DNA of 64,000 nt from an uncultured Clostridia bacterium (GCA_934169925.1 CAKPOO010000001.1:124001-188000); one strand, 5' to 3'. Shown: positions 49,881 to 58,908, counted from the first letter of the stretch. The notes: generated by a model from the letters alone, not told the origin. Made by a program: numbers and translations.

Positions 49881-50602
49881 AAGAAGAATTGTTGCAAAAG
49901 AGTTCTAACATTTCAAAAAAGAATAATGAATGCTGTGTAATTTCTGAAAAATTTGGAGAACTTTTAACTCAAGTAAGCTTTAAAAATGAGTTAAAGGATG
50001 AATTTATGTATTTATTTGATATATCAAAATTAAAAGAATGTTGTATAAGAGCTATACTTAGAGGATGTTTTTTAAGTTCTGGATTTGTAAATGATCCAGG
50101 TATTGATTATCATGTTGAAATACTTTTTAAGAATAAATCGTGTGCTGAATATATTCTAGATTTATTATCAGTGCTTGATTTTTCACCTAAGCTTATAAAA
50201 AGAAAAGCATCTTATGTTATATATTTTAAAGAGGGTGAACAAGTTTCATATTTTTTACAACTTATAGGAGCTAATAAATCATATTTGTATTTTGAGCAAA
50301 TAAGGGTAGAAAAAAATGTAAAAAACAACATTAATAGAGCTATTAATTGTGAAGTGGCAAATATTGCTAAAACTATAAAAAGTAGTAAAGCTCAAATAGA
50401 TGCTATAAACAAATTAAAAAAAGCACTAAAGTTTGAAGATTTATCAGAAAAATTAAAATATGCAGCCTCTTTAAGACTAAAATACCCAACAGAAAGCCTT
50501 GATTTTTTATCGAATATTTCAAAAGAAGAAGAAAAATATATATCAAAATCAGGTCTAAAACATAGGTTCGATAAAATAATACAAGAAGCAAACAAAATAT
50601 AA
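49859..50602 (+). CDS. whiA: WhiA-like regulator with shortened LAGLIDADG region
   Basis: WhiA is a DNA-binding protein linked to division and sporulation, built from a degenerate LAGLIDADG homing-endonuclease domain and a C-terminal helix-turn-helix. The second LAGLIDADG half is present (CCIRAILRGCFLSSGFVNDPGIDYHVEI, then VSYFLQLIGANKSYL), as are NRAINCEVANIAKT and the closing LRLKYPTESLDFL...SGLKHRFDKI. But the protein has 247 residues against about 310, with only ~50 before the CCxRAxLRG motif, so the first LAGLIDADG half is largely gone. rapZ and yvcK, usual upstream partners, are absent. GGGTGA precedes ATG; it overlaps prmC. Confidence 0.85.
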   Translation: MSFSSDVKEELLQKSSNISKKNNECCVISEKFGELLTQVSFKNELKDEFMYLFDISKLKECCIRAILRGCFLSSGFVNDPGIDYHVEILFKNKSCAEYILDLLSVLDFSPKLIKRKASYVIYFKEGEQVSYFLQLIGANKSYLYFEQIRVEKNVKNNINRAINCEVANIAKTIKSSKAQIDAINKLKKALKFEDLSEKLKYAASLRLKYPTESLDFLSNISKEEEKYISKSGLKHRFDKIIQEANKI

Positions 50603-50612
50603 AAACAAAATA

Positions 50613-50650
50613 TTAACCTTAGAGTATTAATAATGCTATAAGGTTTTTAA
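50613..50650 (+). terminator. Terminator after whiA
   Basis: AACCTTAGAGTAT pairs with ATGCTATAAGGTT (one mismatch, one wobble), then TTTTAATTT. Confidence 0.65.
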
Positions 50651-50662
50651 TTTGCTTTTTTC

Positions 50663-50691
50663 TTGAATAACTTAACTACATATGTTAAAAT
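50663..50691 (+). promoter_or_regulatory. Promoter of hemW
   Basis: TTGAAT at 50663-50668, a 17-base spacer, TAAAAT at 50686-50691. Confidence 0.6.
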
Positions 50692-50712
50692 GTATAAGGA
50701 TTTGGAGGAGTT

Positions 50713-51864
50713 ATGAAAGACGATATTGGTATATATATACATATTCCATTTTGTAAATCAAAATGCTATTACTGTGATTTTACATCTTTTGTAAATAGGG
50801 AGGATATTATAGAAAAGTATGTAAATTCCTTATGTAATGAAATATTGCAAAAAGCAGAATTACTTAGTAATTTGAATATAAAAACAATATATATAGGTGG
50901 TGGAACTCCATCTTTTATTGATGAAAAATATATAAAACAGATATTAGACACTCTTTATTTATTTGTTTGTGATAAAAGTAAAATTGAAGAGATAACAATA
51001 GAGGTAAATCCCGGTACATGTACAAAAGAAAAGATATTAAATTATAAAAAATATGGAATAAATAGAATATCATTAGGGGTACAATCTACTCATAATGATA
51101 TATTAAAAAATATTGGAAGAATTCATAAATTTGAAGATGTTTTAAATACACTAGAATATATAAAATCTGCAAATATAGATAATGTATCAGTTGATTTAAT
51201 GTATCCTTTGCCAGGTTTAACATTAAAAAAATTTGAAAATACTTTAGATACAATAATAAATTTAAAAGATTTATATAATATAAAACACATATCTATATAT
51301 AATTTAGAAGTTCATGAAAATAGTAAATTAGACTTTCTTTTAAAAGAGGGATTTTTAAGTTTGCCTGATGAAGATGAAGAATATAACATGAAACAAATGC
51401 TTGAAGAAAAGCTAAATAAAGCTAAATTTTATAAATATGAAATTTCAAATTTTGCTATAAAAGGTTATGAAGCAAAGCATAATTTTAACTATTGGAAACA
51501 AAAGTATTATTTAGGTTTTGGCGTTGCTGCTTCTTCATATATGTATTCAACAAGGTATGATAATACAAAAAAAATAGAAGACTATATTAATAAGATAAAT
51601 AATTTTGAAGATGCAGTTATATCATCTGTTCAGATGGATAAACTTGATACAATGAAAGAATACGTAATTCTTAATTTAAGAGTTGTAGATGGTATTAATA
51701 TAAAAGACTTTAAGTCAAAATTTAAAACAGATATTTTTGATATTTTTAAAGTAGAATTTGAAAAATTAATCAAACAAGGATTAATAAATGTAAGTAACAC
51801 AAACATATTTTTAACTCCTAGAGGAATGGAAGTTGCAAATATTGTATGGCAAGAATTTATTTAA
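50713..51864 (+). CDS. hemW: Radical-SAM protein HemW
   Basis: HemW is a radical-SAM family member related to oxygen-independent coproporphyrinogen oxidase but acting as a heme chaperone. The cluster motif IPFCKSKCYYCDF (CxxxCxxC then Phe, against Cys in HemN) supports HemW. Also present are TIYIGGGTPSFID, EVNPGTC, RISLGVQSTHNDILKNIGRIH and VDLMYPLPG. 383 residues. TTGGAGGAG precedes ATG. polA follows 13 bases later. Whether this anaerobic organism makes or uses heme is not evident from the window. Confidence 0.9.
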   Translation: MKDDIGIYIHIPFCKSKCYYCDFTSFVNREDIIEKYVNSLCNEILQKAELLSNLNIKTIYIGGGTPSFIDEKYIKQILDTLYLFVCDKSKIEEITIEVNPGTCTKEKILNYKKYGINRISLGVQSTHNDILKNIGRIHKFEDVLNTLEYIKSANIDNVSVDLMYPLPGLTLKKFENTLDTIINLKDLYNIKHISIYNLEVHENSKLDFLLKEGFLSLPDEDEEYNMKQMLEEKLNKAKFYKYEISNFAIKGYEAKHNFNYWKQKYYLGFGVAASSYMYSTRYDNTKKIEDYINKINNFEDAVISSVQMDKLDTMKEYVILNLRVVDGINIKDFKSKFKTDIFDIFKVEFEKLIKQGLINVSNTNIFLTPRGMEVANIVWQEFI

Positions 51865-51877
51865 TTTTGGAGGTTAT

Positions 51878-54646
51878 ATGAAAAACTTTTTAATAATTGA
51901 TGGTAATAGTATCATGAATAGAGCTTTTTATGGATTAAATACTAATATGACAAGTTCATATATGAATATACATACAAACGCTATTTATGGTTTTTTAAAT
52001 ATATATTGGATGATATTATCAAAAGTAAATCCTGATTTTGTAGCAGTAACTTTTGATTTAAAAGCACCAACATTTAGACATAAAATGTATCCTGAATATA
52101 AAGGGACAAGAAAAGGTATGCCTGATGAGTTAAAAGAACAGATGCCTGTTATAAAGGATATATTAAGAGCTATGAATATAAAAATATTGGAACTTGAAGG
52201 TTATGAGGCTGATGATATTTTAGGAACAGTTTCAAGTATAAATACTAAAAATGATATATTTACATATATTCTATCAGGAGATAAAGATACCTTTCAGCTT
52301 ATAAGTGATAAAACATCTGTTGTAAATCCAGTTACAAAATTTGGAAAAACTGAGTATACAATATATACTCCAGAGCTTTTAATGGAAAAGCAGGGAATCA
52401 AACCTTACCAAGTAAAAGATATAAAATCTCTTATGGGAGATACATCAGATAATATACCTGGTGTAAAAGGTATTGGAGAAAAGACAGCATATAATTTAAT
52501 TGGAAAGTACACAACTTTAGAAAATATTTATGATAATATAGATACTTTGGATGCTAGTGCTAAGGTAATAGAAAAATTAAAAAATGACAAAGAAATGGCA
52601 TTTATGAGTAAAACACTTGCAACTATTAATCTGGAAGTGCCTATAAATTTTGACTATAGCGACTGTAAATTTAGTGATGTTAATTTAAAAGAATTATATG
52701 TTTTATTTAAAAAATTAGAGTTTAATAAGTTTATGTCAAAGTATGATTTTGAGTCTGTAAAAGACACTAAAATTGTAGATGAAAATGAAAAACAAAAAAA
52801 TAATAAATTAAACTTAAATATGCCTAAATTAATTGAAATTAATAGTACTTCTGATTTTGAAAAATATGCAGAGTCATTTAATGAAATTTTAAATTGTAAT
52901 AAAGTTTCGTATCTTTTAAATATAAAAAATAACAAACATTTTACAACTTGTGTATATGCATATGATAATAATTTTATAGCTTTTTACCTAGATAAAAATG
53001 ATACTTGTTATTTAGTTAATTTAGATAATATTAATATAAATGAGGAAAATAGTATTTCTAAATATTTAAAAGACTTTTTTGCTTCAAAAGATATAAAAAA
53101 ACTAGGATATAATATAAAACAAGATATAAGATATATACTTGGCAATTTATTACAAAATGTATATAATTTTTCTTATGATATTATGATTGCATATTACTTA
53201 TTAAATAAAAGTAGCAAAAATAATTATCAATTAGATTATATATTAGATGATCTATTTGATTTTGAAATGTTAAAACAAAAAGATGAACCAAAACAAATAT
53301 CTTTTTTTGATAATGTTAAAGAGGATATTAGTGCTATATCTGAAAGTATTAAAACAAACGTTTGCTATACTACAAAAGGTATATTTTTATCATATGATAA
53401 TATTATTAATAGTTTAAAAGAAGAAAATTTAACTTTTCTTTTTGAAAATGTAGAAATGCCTCTTGTAGAAGTTTTAGCTTCAATGGAACATACGGGTATG
53501 TATATTGATAAAGCTAAACTTGATGAATTTGATAGTTTAATTACAACTTCTATATCTGACTTAGAAAAAGAAATATATACTTTAGCTTCAGAAGAGTTTA
53601 ATATTAATTCTACACTTCAACTTGGTAATATTTTATTTGAAAAATTAAAATTACCTGCTAAGAAAAAGACTAAAACCGGATATTCAACAGATAAAACAGT
53701 TTTAGAAGAACTTAGTACTTATCACCCTATAATAAACAAAATACTAGAATATAGGACTCTTGCAAAGTTAAAAAGTACTTATGTTGATGGATTAAGAAAA
53801 GAAATAGAAACTGATGGTAGAATTCATACAACATTTATGCAAGCTTTAACAACTACTGGTAGACTTAGTAGTGTTGAACCTAATTTACAAAATATTCCAA
53901 TTAGAATGGAACTTGGAAGTAAAATAAGAACATTTTTTGTAGCTCCAGATGATAAGTTGATTGTTGATGCTGATTATAGTCAAATTGAACTTAGAGTACT
54001 TTCACATATGTCTAAAGATGAAAATATGTTAAAAGCTTTTAAAGAGAATATAGATGTACATAGACTTACTGCATCTCAAGTTTTTAAAGTTCCAGTTGAT
54101 GAGGTTAGTGATACTTTAAGATCACATGCAAAAGCTGTTAATTTTGGTATTGTATACGGCATAAGTGAGTTTGGTCTTTCTAAAAATATTGGTATTGGAT
54201 ATAAAGAGGCAAAAGAATATATAACTAATTATCTAGACACATATAAAGGAATAGATAATTTTATGAAAACTACAATTGAAGATGCTACAAAAAATGGTTA
54301 TGTTACAACTATGTTTGGTAGAAAAAGATATATTCCGGAATTAAATAATAAAAATAAAAATGTAGTTCAAATGGGAAAAAGACTTGCTATGAATACACCG
54401 ATACAAGGAACTGCAGCAGATATAATAAAACTTGCTATGAATAAATTATATTATTCTTTAAAGGAAAATAATTTAAAATCAAAACTTATTATGCAAGTGC
54501 ATGATGAACTTATTGTTGAAACAGAAAAATCTGAATTAGAAAAGGTTCAGGCTATTATGAAAGATTCAATGGAAAATGCTACTAAATTAATAATACCACT
54601 TGATATAAAGATAAACAAAGGAAAAAGTTGGTATGATGCAAAATAA
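51878..54646 (+). CDS. polA: DNA polymerase I without active proofreading domain
   Basis: Repair and Okazaki-fragment polymerase. The N-terminal 5'-3' exonuclease is intact (IDGNSIMNRAFYG, AVTFDLKAPTFRHKMY, ELEGYEADDILGT, SGDKDTFQL, MGDTSDNIPGVKGIGEKTA). The middle region (about 300-530) keeps the exonuclease fold but lacks the DxE and later Asp residues, as in Bacillus-type PolA. The polymerase has TTGRLSSVEPNLQNIP, VDADYSQIELRVL, SHAKAVNFGIVYGIS and MQVHDELIVE. 922 residues. I use ATG 51878 with TTGGAGG; the frame to 51833 overlaps hemW. Downstream mutM and coaE are absent. Confidence 0.95.
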   Translation: MKNFLIIDGNSIMNRAFYGLNTNMTSSYMNIHTNAIYGFLNIYWMILSKVNPDFVAVTFDLKAPTFRHKMYPEYKGTRKGMPDELKEQMPVIKDILRAMNIKILELEGYEADDILGTVSSINTKNDIFTYILSGDKDTFQLISDKTSVVNPVTKFGKTEYTIYTPELLMEKQGIKPYQVKDIKSLMGDTSDNIPGVKGIGEKTAYNLIGKYTTLENIYDNIDTLDASAKVIEKLKNDKEMAFMSKTLATINLEVPINFDYSDCKFSDVNLKELYVLFKKLEFNKFMSKYDFESVKDTKIVDENEKQKNNKLNLNMPKLIEINSTSDFEKYAESFNEILNCNKVSYLLNIKNNKHFTTCVYAYDNNFIAFYLDKNDTCYLVNLDNININEENSISKYLKDFFASKDIKKLGYNIKQDIRYILGNLLQNVYNFSYDIMIAYYLLNKSSKNNYQLDYILDDLFDFEMLKQKDEPKQISFFDNVKEDISAISESIKTNVCYTTKGIFLSYDNIINSLKEENLTFLFENVEMPLVEVLASMEHTGMYIDKAKLDEFDSLITTSISDLEKEIYTLASEEFNINSTLQLGNILFEKLKLPAKKKTKTGYSTDKTVLEELSTYHPIINKILEYRTLAKLKSTYVDGLRKEIETDGRIHTTFMQALTTTGRLSSVEPNLQNIPIRMELGSKIRTFFVAPDDKLIVDADYSQIELRVLSHMSKDENMLKAFKENIDVHRLTASQVFKVPVDEVSDTLRSHAKAVNFGIVYGISEFGLSKNIGIGYKEAKEYITNYLDTYKGIDNFMKTTIEDATKNGYVTTMFGRKRYIPELNNKNKNVVQMGKRLAMNTPIQGTAADIIKLAMNKLYYSLKENNLKSKLIMQVHDELIVETEKSELEKVQAIMKDSMENATKLIIPLDIKINKGKSWYDAK

Positions 54647-54660
54647 TATAAGGGGTTTAA

Positions 54661-55227
54661 ATGAATTTAAAAAATATAAATAACAAAAAGAAAATATTTA
54701 ATGCAACGGGAATTATACTTTTTATTTTAATATTTATTGTATTAGTAAATTTAGAATTAAGAGTGTTATTTCCTGGCAAATATTTTGAAACAGTAACAAA
54801 ATATTCAAAAGAATATAATATAGATCCATATTTGGTTTTAGCAGTAATAAAATGTGAAAGTAATTTTAATATAAATGCACTTTCTCAAAAAGATGCTAAA
54901 GGTTTAATGCAAATAATTGATTCTACTGCTGCTGAAGCAAATAAAAATCATACTAATCAGGATATTGATTTATATGATATTGATACTAATATACGACTTG
55001 GATGTAAATATTTATCAACCTTAATTAGTAAATATAATGGTAATTATTACTTAGCAATTTGTGCATATAATGCAGGAATTGGAAATGTAGGAAAATGGCT
55101 AAAAGATGGAACGATTGATTATAACTTAAATGACGAAGCTGAAAATAATATTCCGTTTGATGAAACAAAAAAATATTTAAGAAAGGTTATAAATACTTAC
55201 AGAATATATAAATTTTTATACAAATAA
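54661..55227 (+). CDS. Membrane-anchored SLT-type lytic transglycosylase
   Basis: Goose-lysozyme-like soluble lytic transglycosylase domain that cleaves glycan strands of peptidoglycan. One membrane helix (about 15-38) is followed by YNIDPYLVLAVIKCESNFN with catalytic Glu, then SQKDAKGLMQIIDSTA, LGCKYLSTLISKYNGN and AICAYNAGIGNVGKWL. 188 residues, like YjbJ of Bacillus. The neighbourhood polA-slt recalls the frequent clostridial order polA-coaE-slt, with coaE missing. Terminator follows. Confidence 0.9.
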   Translation: MNLKNINNKKKIFNATGIILFILIFIVLVNLELRVLFPGKYFETVTKYSKEYNIDPYLVLAVIKCESNFNINALSQKDAKGLMQIIDSTAAEANKNHTNQDIDLYDIDTNIRLGCKYLSTLISKYNGNYYLAICAYNAGIGNVGKWLKDGTIDYNLNDEAENNIPFDETKKYLRKVINTYRIYKFLYK

Positions 55228-55260
55228 AGCGTACTTTTTTATTTAAAGTATGCTTTTTTC
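55227..55260 (+). terminator. Terminator after the lytic transglycosylase gene
   Basis: AAGCGTACTT pairs with AAGTATGCTT (one wobble), then TTTTTC. Confidence 0.75.
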
Positions 55261-55379
55261 GTTATAAAAATAATAAATTTAGCATTTATTTTATATAAAT
55301 ACTACACAATTTTTTAAAAATATGATACAATATTACAGTAAAACTTGAATTATTATATAAATTTGAAAGGGGATTTTTT

Positions 55380-56105
55380 ATGTCAGGACATAGCAAATGG
55401 GCAAATATTAAAAGAAAAAAAGAAGCAACAGATTCAAAAAAGGCAAATATATTTTCTAAACTTGGAAAAGAAATCACTGTTGCTGTAAAAATGGGTGGAA
55501 GCGCAGACCCTAATGTAAATAGAAAATTAAAAGATGTTATTGCAAAAGCTAAATCACAAAATATGCCAAACGATAATATTAATAGATGTATTCAAAAAGC
55601 TGCAGGAGATTCTAATGCTTCAAACTATGAAGAAATTACATATGAAGGATTTGGTCCTTGTGGTACAGCAGTTATTGTTGAAGCAATGACTGATAACAAA
55701 AACAGAGCAGCAGCTGATATTAGATGTATATTTACAAAATCTGGTGGTACAATGGGCCAATCTGGTTCTGTTGGATATATGTTTGTAAAAAAAGGTTATA
55801 TTCTTATTGAAAATGATGATTCTATCGATGAAGACGAATTAATGATGGAAGCTTTAGAAAATGGAGCTGAAGATTTTAATTCAGAAGAAGAATTCATTGA
55901 AATAACTTGCGAACCAGAGAATTTCTCAGATTTACTAGAAGCTTTGCAATCAAAAAATCTTAAAATTGTTGAATCTGATATAAGACAAATTGCAACAATA
56001 AAAAAAGAATTAAATGAAGAAGAAGAAGAAAAAATGCAAAGATTTTTAGATAAATTAGATGATTGTGATGACGTACAAAATGTATGGCACAATGCAGATA
56101 TTTAA
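55380..56105 (+). CDS. yebC: YebC/TACO1-family translation-associated protein
   Basis: YebC/TACO1 proteins were long annotated as transcriptional regulators, but are linked to relief of ribosome stalling at proline-rich sequences. The 241 residues begin MSGHSKWANIKRKKEATDSKKA, with NPNVNRKL-like SADPNVNRKLKDVIAKAK, MPNDNINRCIQKAAG, YEGFGPCGTAVIVEAMTDNKNR, and GSVGYMFVKKG. Full length and typical. GGGGATTTTTT separates the binding site from ATG. TACAAT at 55326-55331 may be a -10 box. Confidence 0.95.
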   Translation: MSGHSKWANIKRKKEATDSKKANIFSKLGKEITVAVKMGGSADPNVNRKLKDVIAKAKSQNMPNDNINRCIQKAAGDSNASNYEEITYEGFGPCGTAVIVEAMTDNKNRAAADIRCIFTKSGGTMGQSGSVGYMFVKKGYILIENDDSIDEDELMMEALENGAEDFNSEEEFIEITCEPENFSDLLEALQSKNLKIVESDIRQIATIKKELNEEEEEKMQRFLDKLDDCDDVQNVWHNADI

Positions 56106-56144
56106 TTAAATTTACATAATTTTGAAATATTTTTGTAATTTTTG

Positions 56145-56173
56145 TTGACTTTACATAAAAACAGTGCTATAAT
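56145..56173 (+). promoter_or_regulatory. Promoter of the SNase-like gene
   Basis: TTGACT at 56145-56150, a 17-base spacer, TATAAT at 56168-56173. Confidence 0.82.
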
Positions 56174-56206
56174 TTAGTTGTAGTCATTTGAGGAGGTATT
56201 TATAAA

Positions 56207-56833
56207 ATGTACTATGATAGTAAAACTTCATTTTATCTTAAACAGTACTTTTTACCAATTATGACTTTAATTGTTTCAATTATACTAGTGATTATTGGAA
56301 TATATGTTTATTGGGCAAGTAATTCAGATAATGCTCAAAACCAAACTTTAGTATCAACAAATACTAATAATTCTGAAAATCAAAATAATGATAGTAATAA
56401 CAATCAAACTAGTAAAGAAACATCTTTATTTGGAGAATACGTAAAAACTTTACAACCAATGGAAAAATCAATTTATTTAAATATAAAATCAATTAGTGAT
56501 GATGGAAAAGTAATTATTGATTACAATGGTGAAGAAGTATCTTTAAATCTTATAGGAGTAGATAAAGATAATTTAGTATCAAATTACGTAGAAATTTTAA
56601 ATAAAGAATTAAATAGCAAATCAGTAAAGATAGCTTTTGATGTAGAAAAGACTAAAGATAATGAGTATTATACTTATATATATACTGATGATACAACATT
56701 ATTTAATGAATATATATTAGAAAATGGTTTATCAAAATATAAATCAGTAACTAACGATAAAAATTGTCAAAAGGTATTAATACAAGCTCAAACATATGCA
56801 AAGCAATTAAAGCGTGGTGTATGGGCTAAATAA
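56207..56833 (+). CDS. Membrane-anchored SNase-fold protein, catalytic residues lost
   Basis: One N-terminal membrane helix (about 15-37), an Asn/Ser/Gln-rich linker (40-75), then an OB-fold domain like staphylococcal nuclease: VSLNLIGVDKDN, VKIAFDVEKTKDNEYYTYIY, FNEYILENGLSKY and AQTYAKQLKRGVW. In active nucleases the first block reads RLxGIDTPE and the middle has a YGR arginine; here R, E and R are all replaced (N, N, and Y/T). It is therefore predicted to bind, not cut. GGAGGT precedes ATG. It is the last plus-strand gene before the A/T-rich gap. Confidence 0.8.
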   Translation: MYYDSKTSFYLKQYFLPIMTLIVSIILVIIGIYVYWASNSDNAQNQTLVSTNTNNSENQNNDSNNNQTSKETSLFGEYVKTLQPMEKSIYLNIKSISDDGKVIIDYNGEEVSLNLIGVDKDNLVSNYVEILNKELNSKSVKIAFDVEKTKDNEYYTYIYTDDTTLFNEYILENGLSKYKSVTNDKNCQKVLIQAQTYAKQLKRGVWAK

Positions 56834-56922
56834 AAAAGCATGCCGAACTAGGGAAAAACCTTAGTTTTCATATATCAACCTCTTATGATCGCCTCTATAG
56901 TAATGTAGAGGCATCTTTTTTA
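56832..56922 (+). other. Candidate structured RNA element in the 3' region
   Basis: Directly after the stop codon, AAAAAAGCATGCC (56832-56844) can pair with GGCATCTTTTTT (56910-56921) with one bulged C, enclosing a hairpin AACTAGGG / CCTTAGTT (56846-56874). The right arm also forms the 3' side of a terminator hairpin GCCTCTAT / ATGTAGAGGC (56891-56912) followed by TTTTTTT. The two folds exclude each other at GGC. This may be an ordinary 3' UTR with a terminator, or a small regulated RNA. No known Rfam family was recognised. Confidence 0.4.
56889..56922 (+). terminator. Terminator after the SNase-like gene
   Basis: GCCTCTAT / ATGTAGAGGC stem, then CATCTTTTTTT. Confidence 0.8.
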
Positions 56923-57444
56923 TTTAAAAAAGGTTACATATATAAAATTTTACGATATGCATGATTCAGAATTCTTTGTTGGGCAGTGTAAGTATTTAAC
57001 TAATAGCAAAAATAAATTTAAACTAATTGAAGAAAAAAGTTTTGACATAAAAGATAAAGTAGTGTAGAATAAGGATGTAATATCTGATTAATGTAAATTT
57101 TATTATTTCGCAAAATAATAATTTTGTAAAATAAGGAGTAGATAAAAAGATTATAATATCTCTAAATTCATATATTTTATAATTATTTTGTTTTTATTTA
57201 CTTTGTTATATATCAAATTATTACTATATTAATTTTTGCTTTCTAAAATCCGTTTTAAACAACTTTTATATTTTTCTAATATACATTTACATTTTAAATT
57301 AATTAAATTTTATTTTTATCTTAATTAATTTTATTTATTGATATTTTTTTATAATAATTTTTGTTCCTATTTTTAAAATTCTTAATTTTACAGTATTACC
57401 TTATATTTGCAATATTTTCAGCCAACAAACTATACAGCCTATAT

Positions 57445-57478
57445 TATAAAAACGTCTTAAAATCGATTCTCGTGCGTC
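57445..57478 (+). repeat. Diverged repeat, copy A
   Basis: This unit shares the core TATAAAAAyGyCTTAAAAyC and GATTyT with copy B at 57610, about 165 bases away. It is much more G/C-rich than its surroundings and ends in a CGTC motif. Confidence 0.45.
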
Positions 57479-57609
57479 GCTATTTTAGCATTTTTTGAGT
57501 ACTTTTAATAAATACCTAAAAATCAACATTTATACTAAAAATTATATAATAAACACTAGATTTATAAATTAGCATATCTAATCATAAACATATGAACTGT
57601 TTGATTAAA

Positions 57610-57643
57610 TATAAAAATGCCTTAAAACCGATTTTAGGACGTC
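57610..57643 (+). repeat. Diverged repeat, copy B
   Basis: Direct-orientation relative of copy A with about seven differences. It contains an imperfect inverted repeat CCTTAAAA / TTTTAGG around a CCGA centre. Confidence 0.45.
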
Positions 57644-58003
57644 AGATTTATAAAATTATATTACTAAATTTGTTATTTATAAATTATATAATATTTATAA
57701 AAAAATTTATTAAATTATAATGTATAATTATTTATAAACATTATAAACAAATGTTTGCTAATAAAATTATATCAAAAAATTAACTTTACATAAAAATTAA
57801 AAATTTCTAAATTTTGATTTATAATTTTTTATTTTAAATTTTATTTTTTTACTTTTAAGAAATTTTTATTTTATATTTTTATATGATAATTTTTATATGT
57901 ATTTTATTTTCTGTTTTAAAATTTATTTTAATATTTTAAATTTTTTTATACTTTTATACATTAAAAAAAGCCTATTCCCCTATTCCCTACTTATTTAATA
58001 AAG

Positions 58004-58777
58004 CTAACGTTTAAAATTAGCTTTATTTGCTTTACTATTAAAATCTTTTAATGAATCATCTATAATATTTAATACTTTGTTTTTTATTTTTGATTCTAGA
58101 CGTACATCAAACAATTTTTTAAAAAAATTAAATGTGGATAAAAATTTTTTATAATCTAGTTTAGGTAATACTTTTTGTATATCATCATTATTTAATGATC
58201 TTAATAATAAAGTAAATGCAAAATAAAAATAATCTAAGTATGTTTTACATTCTTTCTTATTTAAATATATATTTTTTGTATCAATAGCTTCTATAAAATA
58301 TGTAGTTAAGTAATTTTCTTTTATAAAATTTTTTGAATTATTCTTTTCTTCTTCTAGTATATAATCTTTACATGTAAGGGCATTATCTAATTGATCTGCA
58401 ATTGTTGTGTAATACAATAATTTTGTCTTTTTTTCAGTTGGAGCTTTATTGTAATTTGAATGATATTTTATTATATCTTTTGCTTCTTCAAATTCTTTTA
58501 AAAACTCTATATTATTTTTATAAATATAGTCAATACCTGCAATTCCATGATTGTATTTGTTATCGTCAAAACATTTTATTTTATGATATTGCTCTATTCT
58601 ACCAATGTCATGAACCCATCCATAAAAAGAGTTATTATCATCTTTTGTTAAAATTGTAATATATTTTGCAACTCTTTTTGAATGTTCCATTTTACTTTTT
58701 AGTAATATATTATTTAAAGATTCTTTCTCCCAAATTTTAATTACTTGATTAGTATATTCTTTCATTATATTTTCCAT
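58004..58777 (-). CDS. HD-domain phosphohydrolase-like protein
   Basis: Metal-dependent HD hydrolase fold. The ligand pattern is His in KMEHSKRVAKYI, His-Asp in WVHDIGRIEQ, a later His in YNHGIAGIDYI, and KYHSNYNKAPTEKKTKLLYYTTIADQLDN with the closing Asp. The 257 residues show an extra C-terminal helical part after about 175. Members of this class act on nucleotides or other phosphate esters; the substrate cannot be read here. A perfect 11-bp hairpin (AATAAAGCTAA / TTAGCTTTATT, 57997-58027) covers the stop codon but has no T run. Start has no strong binding site; GAAAG is the best. Confidence 0.72.
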   Translation of the reverse strand: MENIMKEYTNQVIKIWEKESLNNILLKSKMEHSKRVAKYITILTKDDNNSFYGWVHDIGRIEQYHKIKCFDDNKYNHGIAGIDYIYKNNIEFLKEFEEAKDIIKYHSNYNKAPTEKKTKLLYYTTIADQLDNALTCKDYILEEEKNNSKNFIKENYLTTYFIEAIDTKNIYLNKKECKTYLDYFYFAFTLLLRSLNNDDIQKVLPKLDYKKFLSTFNFFKKLFDVRLESKIKNKVLNIIDDSLKDFNSKANKANFKR

Positions 58778-58865
58778 TTATAGCTTTCACACCCTCTTAT
58801 CCTTCTTAAGTTTTATTCTATCATAAGCAATTATAAAATACAACAATATAAAAAAGGTATAAAAT

Positions 58866-58893
58866 AAAGTCCTACATATTAATGTAAGACTTT
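58866..58893 (-). terminator. Terminator of the gene at 58909
   Basis: AAAGTCTTACAT pairs with ATGTAGGACTTT on the minus strand (one mismatch), then ATTTTAT. Confidence 0.6.
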
Positions 58894-58908
58894 AAACAGA
58901 TTTTTACT

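Larger units (their letters stand above)
56923..57996. other. A/T-rich convergent gap without a supported gene
   Basis: About 1.07 kb between plus-strand genes to the left and a block of minus-strand genes to the right. It is extremely A/T-rich (57841-57900 has only 4 G or C). One frame from ATG 56957 to TAG 57067 encodes 36 residues (MHDSEFFVGQCKYL at the start) and is open without a start upstream; it looks like a gene remnant because it has no ribosome binding site. A diverged repeat pair lies at 57445 and 57610. Otherwise I see only weak hairpins. It may be a decayed insertion. Confidence 0.6.

Noticed and set aside
56957..57067. 36-residue frame beginning MHDSEFFVGQCKYL in the A/T-rich gap
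   Set aside because: No ribosome binding site before the ATG and the open frame continues upstream without a start. Treated as a possible gene remnant, not as a CDS.
57445..57643. Possible CRISPR-like repeat pair
   Set aside because: Only two diverged copies, 165 bases apart, with no regular spacers and no cas genes; not an array.
57750..57761. Possible third LexA box, AAACAAATGTTT
   Set aside because: It resembles the yneA boxes but lacks the GAAC half, and no promoter or start codon lies close to it.
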